Positions 1 to 8,992 of a DNA stretch of 64,000 nt are shown here, piece by piece. Source of the stretch: Methylohalobius crimeensis 10Ki (GTDB lineage Bacteria > Pseudomonadota > Gammaproteobacteria > Methylococcales > Methylothermaceae); assembly GCF_000421465.1 (NCBI RefSeq), contig NZ_ATXB01000002.1:124001-188000 (forward strand). The letters are read 5' to 3'. The position numbers were made by a program, and so were the translations under genes. Position 1 is the stretch's first letter. The number at the start of each line of letters is the position of its first letter. The notes beneath the pieces are model-generated. The model saw nothing but the letters and a program-made list of their open reading frames with translations. It did not search any database and was not told the DNA's origin.

Positions 1-59
1 ACCTTGGAAGTGCCGATGTCGAGCCCTACGATAATATTTCGGTCTCTGCGCTTAGCCAT
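1..59 (-). CDS. ftsA: Cell division protein FtsA, first 19 codons only
   Basis: The window opens inside this gene. The minus strand from 59 reads MAKRRDRNIIVGLDIGTSK, the basic leader followed by the first phosphate-binding strand (DIGTSK) of the actin-like protein FtsA, which tethers FtsZ to the membrane. It lies 9 bases after ftsQ, as in other dcw clusters. Only the N-terminus is visible, so nothing can be said about the rest. Confidence 0.85.
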   Translation of the reverse strand, partial: MAKRRDRNIIVGLDIGTSK

Positions 60-68
60 ATCGTCTCG

Positions 69-794
69 TTATGATTGTTTGTCCTGCTCACGCCAGCGGA
101 CTGCGAATCCGTGTTCGTAGCGAGCATCGAGCCGCTTTACGTTTTGCCTTTGCTCAGGCGTCAAGCGGGCCAAAAGCCGAACCACCTTGCCGAAAGCAGC
201 CTGCGGTTGCTGCCGCCCCAAAACCACCATCGTGCGTGTGGCGGGAGCGGATTGCGAACCGCCTGCGCTGGTCATCGTCAGCCGCCAACTCCGCCGGGCA
301 TCCACCTCGATTCCGAGAATCCGGAAAGATAAAGCCCCGAGGGATCGAATCATCTCCCGATAAGCGGAAAACAGTCTTTTTTCGTGACCGTCCGGTCCTC
401 GCAGCATCGGCAGATCCGTGTATCCTTCAATGGTGGCGGGGACGAACTTTTCCCCCCGCCGATTCAACAGTTCTGTTTTTCCCCATCGCACATACGGCAC
501 CTGCTCTTGGATTTTAAGGCGGATCACGTCCGGCCAGATTCGCATCACTTGCACCTTTTCCACCCAGGCCAGCTTTTCCACCGCCGTCACCGCATCGTCT
601 ACATCCAATTTCCAGTAACCACCCGCCAACAAGGGCGTCAACGCTTGCTTCAAGGCATCGCCGGTCACGTGCCGAACCTGCCCTTCGATCCTCACATACC
701 GGATCGGAGCCGTCGTTTTCAGGCTCCCTATCCAAGTTAACATTCCAATCACCGTCAATCCCATTCCCCAGAGGATCGCGTTACGCCTGGACAC
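69..794 (-). CDS. ftsQ: Cell division protein FtsQ
   Basis: A 241-residue bitopic membrane protein of the divisome that links FtsA/FtsZ in the cytoplasm to FtsL, FtsB and the FtsWI synthase in the periplasm. It has a short basic N-terminus, one membrane segment (about residues 7-25), a POTRA-like domain starting at IRYVRIEGQVRHV and the FtsQ domain behind it, including the VPYVRW strand. The start is GTG with GGA a few bases upstream. It overlaps the end of ddl by 14 bases, so translation is probably coupled. Position between ddl and ftsA is the standard one, which supports the call despite low sequence conservation in this family. Confidence 0.9.
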   Translation of the reverse strand: MSRRNAILWGMGLTVIGMLTWIGSLKTTAPIRYVRIEGQVRHVTGDALKQALTPLLAGGYWKLDVDDAVTAVEKLAWVEKVQVMRIWPDVIRLKIQEQVPYVRWGKTELLNRRGEKFVPATIEGYTDLPMLRGPDGHEKRLFSAYREMIRSLGALSFRILGIEVDARRSWRLTMTSAGGSQSAPATRTMVVLGRQQPQAAFGKVVRLLARLTPEQRQNVKRLDARYEHGFAVRWREQDKQS

Positions 795-1710
795 TGGTTT
801 CCAAAATCCGCCACACCAATTCGTCGAACTCGATACCGGCCGCCCGCGCCGCCATCGGCACCAAACTATGATCGGTCATCCCCGGTACCGTGTTGACCTC
901 GATCAACCAGGGTTGACCGGTTCGGTCGAGGAACAAATCCACCCGTCCCCAACCGCTGACCCTGAGCACTCCGCAGGCCCTGACGACCAACGCCATGAGT
1001 GCTTGCTCCATTTCCGCCGGCAGTCCGCAGGGGCAATGATAACGGGTGCTGTCGGCCCGGTATTTGGCTTCGAAATCATAGAAAATACGCGGCGTCTCCA
1101 GACGGATGAGGGGCAAGATTTCCTTCTGCAGCAAGGTGGCGGTGTACTCCTCGCCGTCGATCCAACGCTCTGCGAACACCGGCGAATCGTATCTTCGGGC
1201 CAGCGTCCACGCCTCGACCAACTGGTGCCGATCGTCCGCCTTGCTCATGCCCAGACTGGAGCCTTCCAGGGCCGGCTTGACGATTACCGGAAACCCCAAA
1301 TAATCACCGCAGCGAGCCAGATCCTCACGGGTTTCCAAAACCTGCCAATCGGGAGTCGGCAAACCCGCACCACGCCAACACCATTTCGTGGTCAGCTTAT
1401 CCATGGTCAAAGCCGAACCCAGCACCCCGCTGCCGGTATAGGGAAGGTCCAGCGCCTCCAGCAACCCCTGCAGCACACCGTCCTCGCCGCCGCGGCCGTG
1501 GAGGATATTGAACACCCGATCGAAGCCTCGCCCCGCCAATTCATCCAGGAAGCGGCGTCCCACGTCCACCGCCTTCGCGTCCACCCCTAGCCGCTGGAGG
1601 GCGGCAAAGACCTGCTCCCCGGAAATCAAGGAAATTTCGCGCTCGGCGCTGGCGCCTCCCATGGCCACCGCCACCTTGCCGAAACGACCGGGATCGCCGA
1701 GTCCCGTCAT
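781..1710 (-). CDS. ddl: D-alanine--D-alanine ligase
   Basis: A 309-residue ATP-grasp enzyme that joins two D-alanines for the end of the peptidoglycan stem peptide. Family marks are FNILHGRGGEDG near residue 65, the ATP-binding stretch around VIVKPALEGSSLGM, and the metal-binding C-terminus LIEVNTVPGMTDHSLVP. Length is normal for the DdlB type. The ATG at 1710 has a strong GGAGGAGC site in front and overlaps the murB stop by 4 bases (ATGA), so the two are translationally coupled within the dcw operon. Confidence 0.97.
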   Translation of the reverse strand: MTGLGDPGRFGKVAVAMGGASAEREISLISGEQVFAALQRLGVDAKAVDVGRRFLDELAGRGFDRVFNILHGRGGEDGVLQGLLEALDLPYTGSGVLGSALTMDKLTTKWCWRGAGLPTPDWQVLETREDLARCGDYLGFPVIVKPALEGSSLGMSKADDRHQLVEAWTLARRYDSPVFAERWIDGEEYTATLLQKEILPLIRLETPRIFYDFEAKYRADSTRYHCPCGLPAEMEQALMALVVRACGVLRVSGWGRVDLFLDRTGQPWLIEVNTVPGMTDHSLVPMAARAAGIEFDELVWRILETSVQA

Positions 1711-2711
1711 GCTTGCTCCTCCGCCACGCCGATGATGCGCACTTCCAACTCCAAATCAATGCCGAAGCGATATTTCACCGCTTCCCGGGCCGCCTCGATC
1801 AAGGCTTCGATATCCGCCGCTCTCGCCCCGCCATTGTTGATGATGAAATTGGCGTGCACTTCCGATATCTTGGCGTCGCCGATCCGCTTGCCCTTGAGAC
1901 CGCAGGCTTCGATCAGCCGCGCGGCGAAGTCGCCGGGCGGGTTTTTGAAGACCGAGCCGCAATTCGGCCAGCGGGTCGGCTGAGTCCGACTGCGTCGCTG
2001 TAAAAGCTCCCGAATGCGGCGCTGGCCGGATTCGATGTCGCCCGGTTGAAACCGCAGCCAGGCGGCCAAGAAATATTCGTCGGCCGGCCCTTGCACGCTG
2101 CGGTAACCGACCTTGTATTCACGCGGCGTGCGCCGGTGCAAGCGGCCACGACGATCCACCGTTTCCACTGCCTCCACCCAGATCCAGGTCTCGCCGCCGA
2201 AGGCGCCGGCATTCATGGCCAGCGCGCCGCCCAAGGTACCGGGAATCCCGGCCAAAAACTCGGCCCCGCCGAGACCGTGGACACTGCAAAAGCGCGCCAA
2301 GTGGGCGCAAGGAACGCCGGCCTCCACGTATACCAAGCCCTCCTCCATCGCCATGCCCCGCAAACGCCCCGCGGAATAAATCACCGTTCCCGGAACGCCG
2401 CCGTCGCGCACCAGCAGATTGCTTCCCAGCCCCAGCCAAGTGAGCGGTTCGTCTGCCGGAAGCCCCTCCAGGAACGCCACCAAATCTTGCTTGTCCGCCG
2501 GTTGAAACAGACGCTCGGCCGGCCCGCCCACTCGCCAGGCGGTAAACCGCGCCAGCGGCACCCGGCCTTGGAGTTCCCCCCGAATACTGCTTCGCAGCCC
2601 TTCGAGCGGATGCCACATGGGATGCCTGTCCACTCCCCCTTTCTCCCGTCCCGGAGACGTTTCGTGGCTCCAATCCAAGTGGCTCATCGGCATTGCCCGG
2701 TTACTGGTCAT
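1707..2711 (-). CDS. murB: UDP-N-acetylenolpyruvoylglucosamine reductase MurB
   Basis: A FAD-dependent cytoplasmic enzyme that reduces UDP-GlcNAc-enolpyruvate to UDP-MurNAc. Visible signatures are LGLGSNLLVRDGG and GIPGTLGGALAMNAGAFGGE in the FAD domain, then PNCGSVFKNP with the proton-donor serine, and HANFIINNG near the end. The ATG at 2711 follows AGGAGAGGCGGG and overlaps murC by 11 bases. This start gives an N-terminal tail of about 45 residues before the first conserved strand, longer than usual. In-frame starts further in exist, but none has a better ribosome site. Confidence 0.95.
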   Translation of the reverse strand: MTSNRAMPMSHLDWSHETSPGREKGGVDRHPMWHPLEGLRSSIRGELQGRVPLARFTAWRVGGPAERLFQPADKQDLVAFLEGLPADEPLTWLGLGSNLLVRDGGVPGTVIYSAGRLRGMAMEEGLVYVEAGVPCAHLARFCSVHGLGGAEFLAGIPGTLGGALAMNAGAFGGETWIWVEAVETVDRRGRLHRRTPREYKVGYRSVQGPADEYFLAAWLRFQPGDIESGQRRIRELLQRRSRTQPTRWPNCGSVFKNPPGDFAARLIEACGLKGKRIGDAKISEVHANFIINNGGARAADIEALIEAAREAVKYRFGIDLELEVRIIGVAEEQA

Positions 2712-4098
2712 CCCGCCTCTCCTGTAACATCTCGGGCAAAGCCGCGGCCAACTGCCCGATACTTCCGGCCCCCATGGTCATCACTACGTCGCCGGGCCGA
2801 AGCGCCTCCATCAATGCCACGGGAACGGTCTCCAACGAATCGAGCATTTTGGGAACCCGACCGCGCGCCGCCAAAGCCTCCGCCAGAGCGGCGCTGTCGA
2901 CTCCCGGGATCGGCGCCTCGCCCGCCGGATAAACGTCGAGCAGCAATACTTCATCCACCTCGGTCAATACCTCCACGAAATCATCGAACAGCTCCCGCGT
3001 TCGGCTATAGCGATGAGGCTGAAAAACCAATACCTGCCGGCGGCCGGGCCAGGCTTGACGCGCGGCGGCGAAGGTCATTTCCAGCTCGCGCGGATGATGA
3101 CCGTAATCGTCCACCAAGGTCACCTCGCCCCCGCGCCACGACACTTGACAGACTTGAAAGCGGCGTCCGATCCCGGCGAAGCGGGCGAGTGCCCGGCGAA
3201 TGGTGGTCGGTTGTACCCCCACCTCCAAGGCGATTACGATGGCCGCCAATGCGTTGAGGAGGTTGTGCCGGCCGGGAAGGTTCAATTCCATCTCCAACGG
3301 TTGATCCAGGCCGTGACCTTCCACCACGAAGCGGGTCTTGAGTCCGTCCGGAACGAGATCCCGCGCGCGCAAGTCGGCTTCCGGGTGGAGACCGTAAGTG
3401 ACCACCGGTTTTTGAATGCGGGGGAGGACCGAAGCCACTCCCGGATCGTCCAGGCACATGACCGCCATTCCATAGAACGGCAAATGATGCAGAAATTCGA
3501 TGAACGTCTCCTTGAGTCGTTGCCAGTCGTCCCCATAGGCACTCATGTGATCGCGGTCCACATTGGTGACCACCGCCATCATCGGCTGCAAGTGCAAAAA
3601 CGAGGCGTCGCTTTCGTCGGCTTCGGCGACCAAGTAGGGACTCGCCCCCAGGGCGGCATGACTGCCCGCGCTGTTGAGACGCCCGCCAATCACGAAAGTG
3701 GGGTCCAGGCCGCCTTCCGCCAGAATGCTGGCGACCAGGCTGGTGGTAGTGGTCTTTCCGTGGGTGCCGGCCACCGCGATGCCGAATCGAAACCGCATCA
3801 ATTCGGCCAGCATCTCCGCCCGGGAAATGACCGGAACCCGGCGCGCTTCCGCCGCCACCCATTCCGGGTTGTCGGGCATCACCGCGCTGGAAACCACCAC
3901 CACATCGGCTCCGTCCACATGCTCGGCGGCATGGCCGACGAAGACGTCCGCCCCCAGGCCGCGTAGCCGCTGCAGAGCGACGCTCTCGCGCAGATCCGAA
4001 CCGGATATTCGATAACCCAGGTTTGCGAGCACCTCGGCAATACCGCTCATACCGACGCCGCCGATGCCGATGAAATGAATCCGCCCGATTCGAGCCAT
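2701..4098 (-). CDS. murC: UDP-N-acetylmuramate--L-alanine ligase MurC
   Basis: An ATP-dependent Mur ligase that adds the first stem-peptide residue, L-alanine, to UDP-MurNAc. It opens with RIHFIGIGGVGMSGIAEVL (dinucleotide-like nucleotide-binding fold), has the P-loop GTHGKTTTTSL near residue 115 and the central and C-terminal Mur ligase domains, with DDYGHHPREL as a MurC-typical motif. I place the start at the ATG at 4098, which gives 465 residues. An upstream in-frame extension to 4248 would run 104 bases into murG and has no family similarity. A non-ATG start between 4098 and 4145 is possible. Confidence 0.95.
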   Translation of the reverse strand: MARIGRIHFIGIGGVGMSGIAEVLANLGYRISGSDLRESVALQRLRGLGADVFVGHAAEHVDGADVVVVSSAVMPDNPEWVAAEARRVPVISRAEMLAELMRFRFGIAVAGTHGKTTTTSLVASILAEGGLDPTFVIGGRLNSAGSHAALGASPYLVAEADESDASFLHLQPMMAVVTNVDRDHMSAYGDDWQRLKETFIEFLHHLPFYGMAVMCLDDPGVASVLPRIQKPVVTYGLHPEADLRARDLVPDGLKTRFVVEGHGLDQPLEMELNLPGRHNLLNALAAIVIALEVGVQPTTIRRALARFAGIGRRFQVCQVSWRGGEVTLVDDYGHHPRELEMTFAAARQAWPGRRQVLVFQPHRYSRTRELFDDFVEVLTEVDEVLLLDVYPAGEAPIPGVDSAALAEALAARGRVPKMLDSLETVPVALMEALRPGDVVMTMGAGSIGQLAAALPEMLQERRDDQ

Positions 4099-4144
4099 TC
4101 GCCGCTGAACCGGTTCTCCCCCCGCTCGCAGCAGTAGGCGGGGA

Positions 4145-5236
4145 TCACTTTCCGTTTTTAACTGGGGCACCACTTTCGGCCTCCTCGAGACAAATTCGCG
4201 CCACCGTTTCCGTGGCATCCAAGCGGGCGGCTTTGCGTGCCGCCGCACCCATGGCCCGCAACCGCTCGGGGCGAGCCAAACAAGCCGTCACCGCTTGTCG
4301 CAGAGACCGCGGCGTCAGCTCGTTCTGGAGCAACATGACCGCCGCTTCTCGCTCCACCAGATATTGGGCGTTCAATCTCTGATGATCGTCGATGGCATAG
4401 GGATACGGCACTAAAATCGCACCGACACCGGCCGCCGCCAATTCGCTCACCGTCATCGCTCCGGCGCGGGCGATCACCAAATCGGCCCAGGCATAGGCGG
4501 CCGCCATATCGTCGATGAATGCTTCCACCCGGGCCGAAACCTTGTTTTTCCGGTAGGCCTCGGCCACGTGGGACGCCATAACCGCACCGCTTTGATGCCA
4601 AACCTCCAATTCAGTGTTTTCCAGTCCCGCCAAGGCTTCCGGGACCGTCTCGTTTAGAATCTGAGCCCCCTGACTGCCCCCCATCACCAACAGCCTCACC
4701 GGGCGCCCTTCGAGCGGACCTTTATCGGCCGACATTCCGACGATTTCGGCCCGCAAGGGATTGCCGGTCCAGCAGGGCCAAAAACGGTCGGGGAAGGTTC
4801 CCGGAAATCCTTCCAATACCCGCTTCGCGCGTGGCGCCAACCAGCGGTTGGTCGTCCCAGGTATTCGATTCTGCTCGTGGAGCACCAAGGGTATCCCCAA
4901 CCACTCTGCCATGAGCCCTCCCGGACCGGCGACGAATCCGCCCATTCCCAGGACTACCGAGGGACGGCGCCGACGTAAATAGCGGCCCGCCTGGATCAAG
5001 GCTCGAGCCAACATCCAGGGAGCCTGTAGTTTGGCTTTCAAGCCCGTCCGCCGCAAACCACTGACCGACACGGTATCCAACTCGAACCCCGCGGCGGGCA
5101 CCACCCGGGATTCCAAACTGCGCGAGGTTCCCATCCAGCTCACTTGGTGGCCTTGCTCGCGCAGCCAAACCGCCACCGCCAGCGCCGGGAAGACGTGGCC
5201 ACCGGTCCCGCCCGCCAGGATCATCACCTCCGCCAT
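4145..5236 (-). CDS. murG: UDP-GlcNAc:lipid I GlcNAc transferase MurG
   Basis: A peripheral membrane GT28 glycosyltransferase (363 residues) that converts lipid I to lipid II on the cytoplasmic face. The N-terminus MILAGGTGGHVFPALAVA holds the first glycine loop, GMGGFVAGPGG the second, and the C-terminal half carries LLVMGGSQGA and the sugar-nucleotide site around RAGAMTVSELAAAG. The ATG at 5236 overlaps the ftsW end by 13 bases. The open frame continues far upstream through ftsW, but that part is not MurG-like. Confidence 0.96.
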   Translation of the reverse strand: MAEVMILAGGTGGHVFPALAVAVWLREQGHQVSWMGTSRSLESRVVPAAGFELDTVSVSGLRRTGLKAKLQAPWMLARALIQAGRYLRRRRPSVVLGMGGFVAGPGGLMAEWLGIPLVLHEQNRIPGTTNRWLAPRAKRVLEGFPGTFPDRFWPCWTGNPLRAEIVGMSADKGPLEGRPVRLLVMGGSQGAQILNETVPEALAGLENTELEVWHQSGAVMASHVAEAYRKNKVSARVEAFIDDMAAAYAWADLVIARAGAMTVSELAAAGVGAILVPYPYAIDDHQRLNAQYLVEREAAVMLLQNELTPRSLRQAVTACLARPERLRAMGAAARKAARLDATETVARICLEEAESGAPVKNGK

Positions 5237-6390
5237 GATTTGCCTCGCGGCTGCTGTGCCTGGATTTCCCGGGCTTCGGCATACACCCTGAGCACCAAAC
5301 CGATCGCCATACAGTTCACCACCAAACTGCCGCCGCCGTAGCTCATGAGCGGCAAGGTCAAACCTTTGGTGGGTAAGACGCCCAAATTGACCCCCATATT
5401 GATCAACGCTTGAAGTCCCAGCCAGACCCCCACCCCGTAGGCGAGGCAAGCGCCGAAAACCGCTTCGTTCGACTCCGCCAGACGGGCGGTAGCGAATACC
5501 CGCCACAACAACCAGCCGAACATCGAAATGACGCCGACCACTCCCAGCAGACCGAGTTCCTCGCCCACCACGGCCAATAGGAAATCGGTATGGCCTTCGG
5601 GCAGATAAAACATTTTCTGGACGCTGTTCCCCAAACCAACGCCTCCCAGCCCCCCTCGACCGAAGGCGATCAGTGCCTGTACCAATTGATAGCCGGAATC
5701 CTGGGCATGGGACCAGGGATCGAGAAAACCGATCCAACGCTTGAACCGATAAGGCTCGAAAACCACCAAGCCCGTCGCGGCGCCTCCCAGAATGGCCATC
5801 AAGGACAGCAGCGGCAACAGCCGGGCGCCGCCCAAGAACAATACCGTCACCGCGGTGGCCAGAAGTACCGCCGCCGCACCGAAATCAGGTTCCCAGAGCA
5901 ACAAACCGGCGCCCAAACCCAATGGAACCAGGGGACGAATCAACCCCATGGCGCGGGTACGCAATTCATGATGGTGACGAACCACGTAACCGGCTAAATA
6001 GATCACCGCCACCCATTTGAACACTTCCGAAACTTGCAGGCGAAGCACCGCCAAATTCAGCCAACGGGTACTGCCATTCACCGTGACCCCGAGACCGGGG
6101 ATTTTCACCGCCACCAATAAGACAAAGCCCCCCAAGAGCAACACCGCCCCGCCGCGCAGCCACCAATGCAACGGCACAGCCAGAACCGCCGCTCCGGCCG
6201 CGAGCCCCAACCCCAGATGGGCCAATTGACGTTTGGCGAAATGCAAGCCGTCCTCGGTCAAGTGCAACGAAGCGGAGGTCATCATCACATAGCCCGCCAC
6301 CAAGAGGATCGTCGCCGCCGCCAGCAAACCGTGATCGAGAAAGATGCCGGTGCCGGTCGGGGACACGGCTTGCCGCGCTTTTACCGCCAT
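5224..6390 (-). CDS. ftsW: Peptidoglycan glycosyltransferase FtsW
   Basis: A SEDS-family polymerase of septal peptidoglycan that works with FtsI. The 388-residue protein has about ten hydrophobic segments. The SEDS signature is clear: QALIAFGRGGLGGVGLG, then LPEGHTDFLLAVVGEELG, and LPLMSYGGGSLVVN near the end. It starts at ATG 6390, overlapping the murD stop by 10 bases. Its place between murD and murG separates it from RodA, the elongation paralogue. Confidence 0.95.
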   Translation of the reverse strand: MAVKARQAVSPTGTGIFLDHGLLAAATILLVAGYVMMTSASLHLTEDGLHFAKRQLAHLGLGLAAGAAVLAVPLHWWLRGGAVLLLGGFVLLVAVKIPGLGVTVNGSTRWLNLAVLRLQVSEVFKWVAVIYLAGYVVRHHHELRTRAMGLIRPLVPLGLGAGLLLWEPDFGAAAVLLATAVTVLFLGGARLLPLLSLMAILGGAATGLVVFEPYRFKRWIGFLDPWSHAQDSGYQLVQALIAFGRGGLGGVGLGNSVQKMFYLPEGHTDFLLAVVGEELGLLGVVGVISMFGWLLWRVFATARLAESNEAVFGACLAYGVGVWLGLQALINMGVNLGVLPTKGLTLPLMSYGGGSLVVNCMAIGLVLRVYAEAREIQAQQPRGKSWRR

Positions 6391-7904
6391 TTAGATTCAC
6401 CCTCCCCGAGATCGGCACCGGCTAGGGATATTTCAGGACGGGGTGACGGAGGAACCGCCTCGTTCGCGATCGACGCGCTTCCTCCCTCGGCGCGCCCTAC
6501 GAGACGCTGCACCCATTGCATGAAACATTCTCCCCGGGCCTGATAATTTTCGAATTGATCGAGGCTGGCGCAAGCCGGCGCCAGCAACACGGTATCTCCC
6601 GGACGGGCGATCCGTCCGGCGACCGTCATCGCGCCAGACAAGTCCTCCACCACGCGTATTTCCGTCGCCCCGGCCAGGGCCTCGGCCAGCCGGTTACGGT
6701 CGCGGCCGTACAGCACCGCCGTTTTGACCTTGGCGGCGACGGCCGGGACGAGCGAAGCAAAATCGGCGCCCTTGCCGTCCCCGCCGGCCAACCAAATCAA
6801 GGGCGCACCCGAACCCGCAATGGCCGCCTCGGCGGCCCCCACATTGGTGGCCTTGGAATCGTTGATCCATGCCACCCCGTCGATTTCCCCCACCGTTTGC
6901 ATCCGATGGGGCAAGCCGCTGAATCGTCGCAGCACCGAGATCGCGGCCTCCGGCGAAATCCCCGCCGTCTCCGCCAACGCCAGAGCCGCCAAGGCATTGG
7001 CCCAATTGTGGCGGCCGCTCAGCCGCATCTCCGCCGCCGGTATGAGCGGTTTCCCATAGGCAACCAACCATTCGCGACCGCGATAGCGAAGCAAGCCGTA
7101 ATCGGCCGTGGGATCGCTCAGACTAAACCGCAGTTGGCGATCGCGAAGCGCACTTCCTGCCAACCTCGTCACAACCGGGTCGTCCCCGTTTACCACTTGC
7201 CGCCGGCTCCATCGCAACAGACGTCCCTTGGCCGAGGCATAGGCTTCCTGATTCGAGTGACGATCCAAGTGATCGGGGCTGACATTCAGCACCGCGCCAG
7301 CCTCCGGACGCAATCGCCGGCTTCGCTCCAACTGGAAGCTGGACAGCTCAAGGACGTAGAGTTGGCAAGCCTCATCCAATAAATCCAGAACCGGGGTGCC
7401 CAAATTGCCGCCGGCGCGCACTTTCAAGCCCGCCTCTTGAGCCATCTCCGCCACCAGGGTCACGACCGTGCTCTTGCCGTTGGAACCGGTCACCCCGATC
7501 ACCGGTGCCCGAACTTGATCGGCAAAAAGATCGATGTCGCTGATCAAGGCGGCTCCGTGCTCCAGAGCTGCGCGGATCTCCGCCTGCTCCAAACCGATCC
7601 CGGGGCTCACCAGCAGATGGGTCGCCCAAGTCAAGCAATCGGCACGCAAACCGCCGGTAAACACCGGCACCCCGCTCAAGGCACTGGCGGCGGCCAAGCC
7701 GGGAGGATTCTCCCGGGTATCCAGGGCCACGCATTCGATCCCGCGGCGATGCAGAAAGTTGAGCGCCGACACGCCGGTCACGCCCAATCCCACCACCGCC
7801 ACTCGGGGATCGGGACCTAACGTCGACAAAGACGATTGCCCATGGCCGCAAGCCCCGTTGGGTTGAATGCCACTGCTGCCTATCGTATCTGTGACCTCTG
7901 CCAT
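6381..7904 (-). CDS. murD: UDP-N-acetylmuramoylalanine--D-glutamate ligase MurD
   Basis: A Mur ligase that adds D-glutamate to UDP-MurNAc-L-Ala. It shows VAVVGLGVTGVSALNFL at the N-terminus, the P-loop [14 protein letters not shown], and WINDSKATN and LLAPACASLDQF in the C-terminal domains. The ATG at 7904 lies 5 bases after the mraY stop. At 507 residues it is about 60 longer than the E. coli enzyme. The extra length is an N-terminal tail of about 33 residues and a C-terminal tail after MQWVQRL that is not typical of the family. Confidence 0.94.
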   Translation of the reverse strand: MAEVTDTIGSSGIQPNGACGHGQSSLSTLGPDPRVAVVGLGVTGVSALNFLHRRGIECVALDTRENPPGLAAASALSGVPVFTGGLRADCLTWATHLLVSPGIGLEQAEIRAALEHGAALISDIDLFADQVRAPVIGVTGSNGKSTVVTLVAEMAQEAGLKVRAGGNLGTPVLDLLDEACQLYVLELSSFQLERSRRLRPEAGAVLNVSPDHLDRHSNQEAYASAKGRLLRWSRRQVVNGDDPVVTRLAGSALRDRQLRFSLSDPTADYGLLRYRGREWLVAYGKPLIPAAEMRLSGRHNWANALAALALAETAGISPEAAISVLRRFSGLPHRMQTVGEIDGVAWINDSKATNVGAAEAAIAGSGAPLIWLAGGDGKGADFASLVPAVAAKVKTAVLYGRDRNRLAEALAGATEIRVVEDLSGAMTVAGRIARPGDTVLLAPACASLDQFENYQARGECFMQWVQRLVGRAEGGSASIANEAVPPSPRPEISLAGADLGEGESKWR

Positions 7905-7909
7905 GTCGC

Positions 7910-8992
7910 CTACCTCAGTTTCAAAGTCGCCAGCCCGATCAGGACCAAAATCACGGTGATGATCCAGAAGCGAACGCTCACCCGCGGCTCCGGCCAGCCC
8001 TGGAGTTCGAAATGATGGTGCAGGGGGGCCATCCGAAAAATCCGTTTCCCGGTCAGCTTGAACGAGATCACCTGAAGGATGACCGAAACCGTCTCGACCA
8101 CGAACACGCCCCCCATGATCATCAAGACGATTTCCTGGCGAACCAGTACCGCCAGGATCCCCAGGGCCGCACCCAATGCGAGGGCGCCGATATCTCCCAT
8201 GAACACTTGAGCCGGATAGGCGTTGAACCATAAAAAACCCAATCCGGCTCCCACCAGCGCACCGCAAAACACCACCAACTCGCCGGCGCCGGGAATGTGG
8301 GGAACGGCCAGATAAACGGCGAAATTCACGTTGCCCGAAACATAGGCGAAGATCCCCAATGCCCCGCCCACCAGCACTGCCGGAAGGATCGCCAAACCGT
8401 CTAGACCATCGGTCAAATTGACCGCGTTGCTGCTGCCCACGATGACCAACCAGGTAAGAGGAATAAATCCCCATCCCAAGCCGATCGATATTTCCTTAAA
8501 GAAAGGGACGATATAGGTGGTCTCCGCCGGCACCTGGGCGGTGTGGTAGAGGAAAGCGGCCGCACCCAACGCCACCGCGGACTGCCAAAACAGCTTCTGG
8601 CGCGCCGAGATTCCCTTGCTGTTTTTGAGAATCAATTTCTTATAGTCATCGACGAAGCCGATCACCCCGTAAGCTAAAGTCACAGATAGCACTACCCAGG
8701 TTTGACGGTTGTTCAAATCCGCCCACAACAGGGTGGCGAGGGTAACGGCCGCCAGAATCAATGCGCCCCCCATGGTGGGGGTACCCGCTTTGCTCAGGTG
8801 CGCTTCGGGCCCGTCCACCCGGATCGGCTGCCCCAGCCCCCGACTTCCAAGGCGACGAATCAAGGAGGGGCCGATCATGAAAGCGATCGCCAATGCGGTC
8901 AGCACCCCCAATATGGCGCGCAAGGTCAGATACTGGAACACCCGAAACGGGCCGTACCAATCACTCAACCATTCCGTCAACTCGTATAGCAC
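7910..8992 (-). CDS. mraY: Phospho-MurNAc-pentapeptide transferase MraY
   Basis: An integral membrane enzyme that loads phospho-MurNAc-pentapeptide onto undecaprenyl phosphate to form lipid I. The 360-residue product has about ten membrane segments and the family marks [24 protein letters not shown] (catalytic aspartates) and [11 protein letters not shown]. The start is GTG at 8992 (VLYELTEWL), giving the usual length. It overlaps the murF end by 16 bases and sits behind a GGGAG site. The frame is open further upstream but loses all MraY likeness there. Confidence 0.95.
   Translation of the reverse strand: MLYELTEWLSDWYGPFRVFQYLTLRAILGVLTALAIAFMIGPSLIRRLGSRGLGQPIRVDGPEAHLSKAGTPTMGGALILAAVTLATLLWADLNNRQTWVVLSVTLAYGVIGFVDDYKKLILKNSKGISARQKLFWQSAVALGAAAFLYHTAQVPAETTYIVPFFKEISIGLGWGFIPLTWLVIVGSSNAVNLTDGLDGLAILPAVLVGGALGIFAYVSGNVNFAVYLAVPHIPGAGELVVFCGALVGAGLGFLWFNAYPAQVFMGDIGALALGAALGILAVLVRQEIVLMIMGGVFVVETVSVILQVISFKLTGKRIFRMAPLHHHFELQGWPEPRVSVRFWIITVILVLIGLATLKLR

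Noticed and set aside
5237-5737. N-terminal extension of murG by 167 codons
   Set aside because: The stretch lies inside ftsW in another frame and is Arg/Gly-rich without similarity to MurG; the ATG at 5236 fits the family start.
7905-8474. N-terminal extension of murD into mraY
   Set aside because: The murD fold begins after the ATG at 7904; the extra codons are mraY in the wrong frame.
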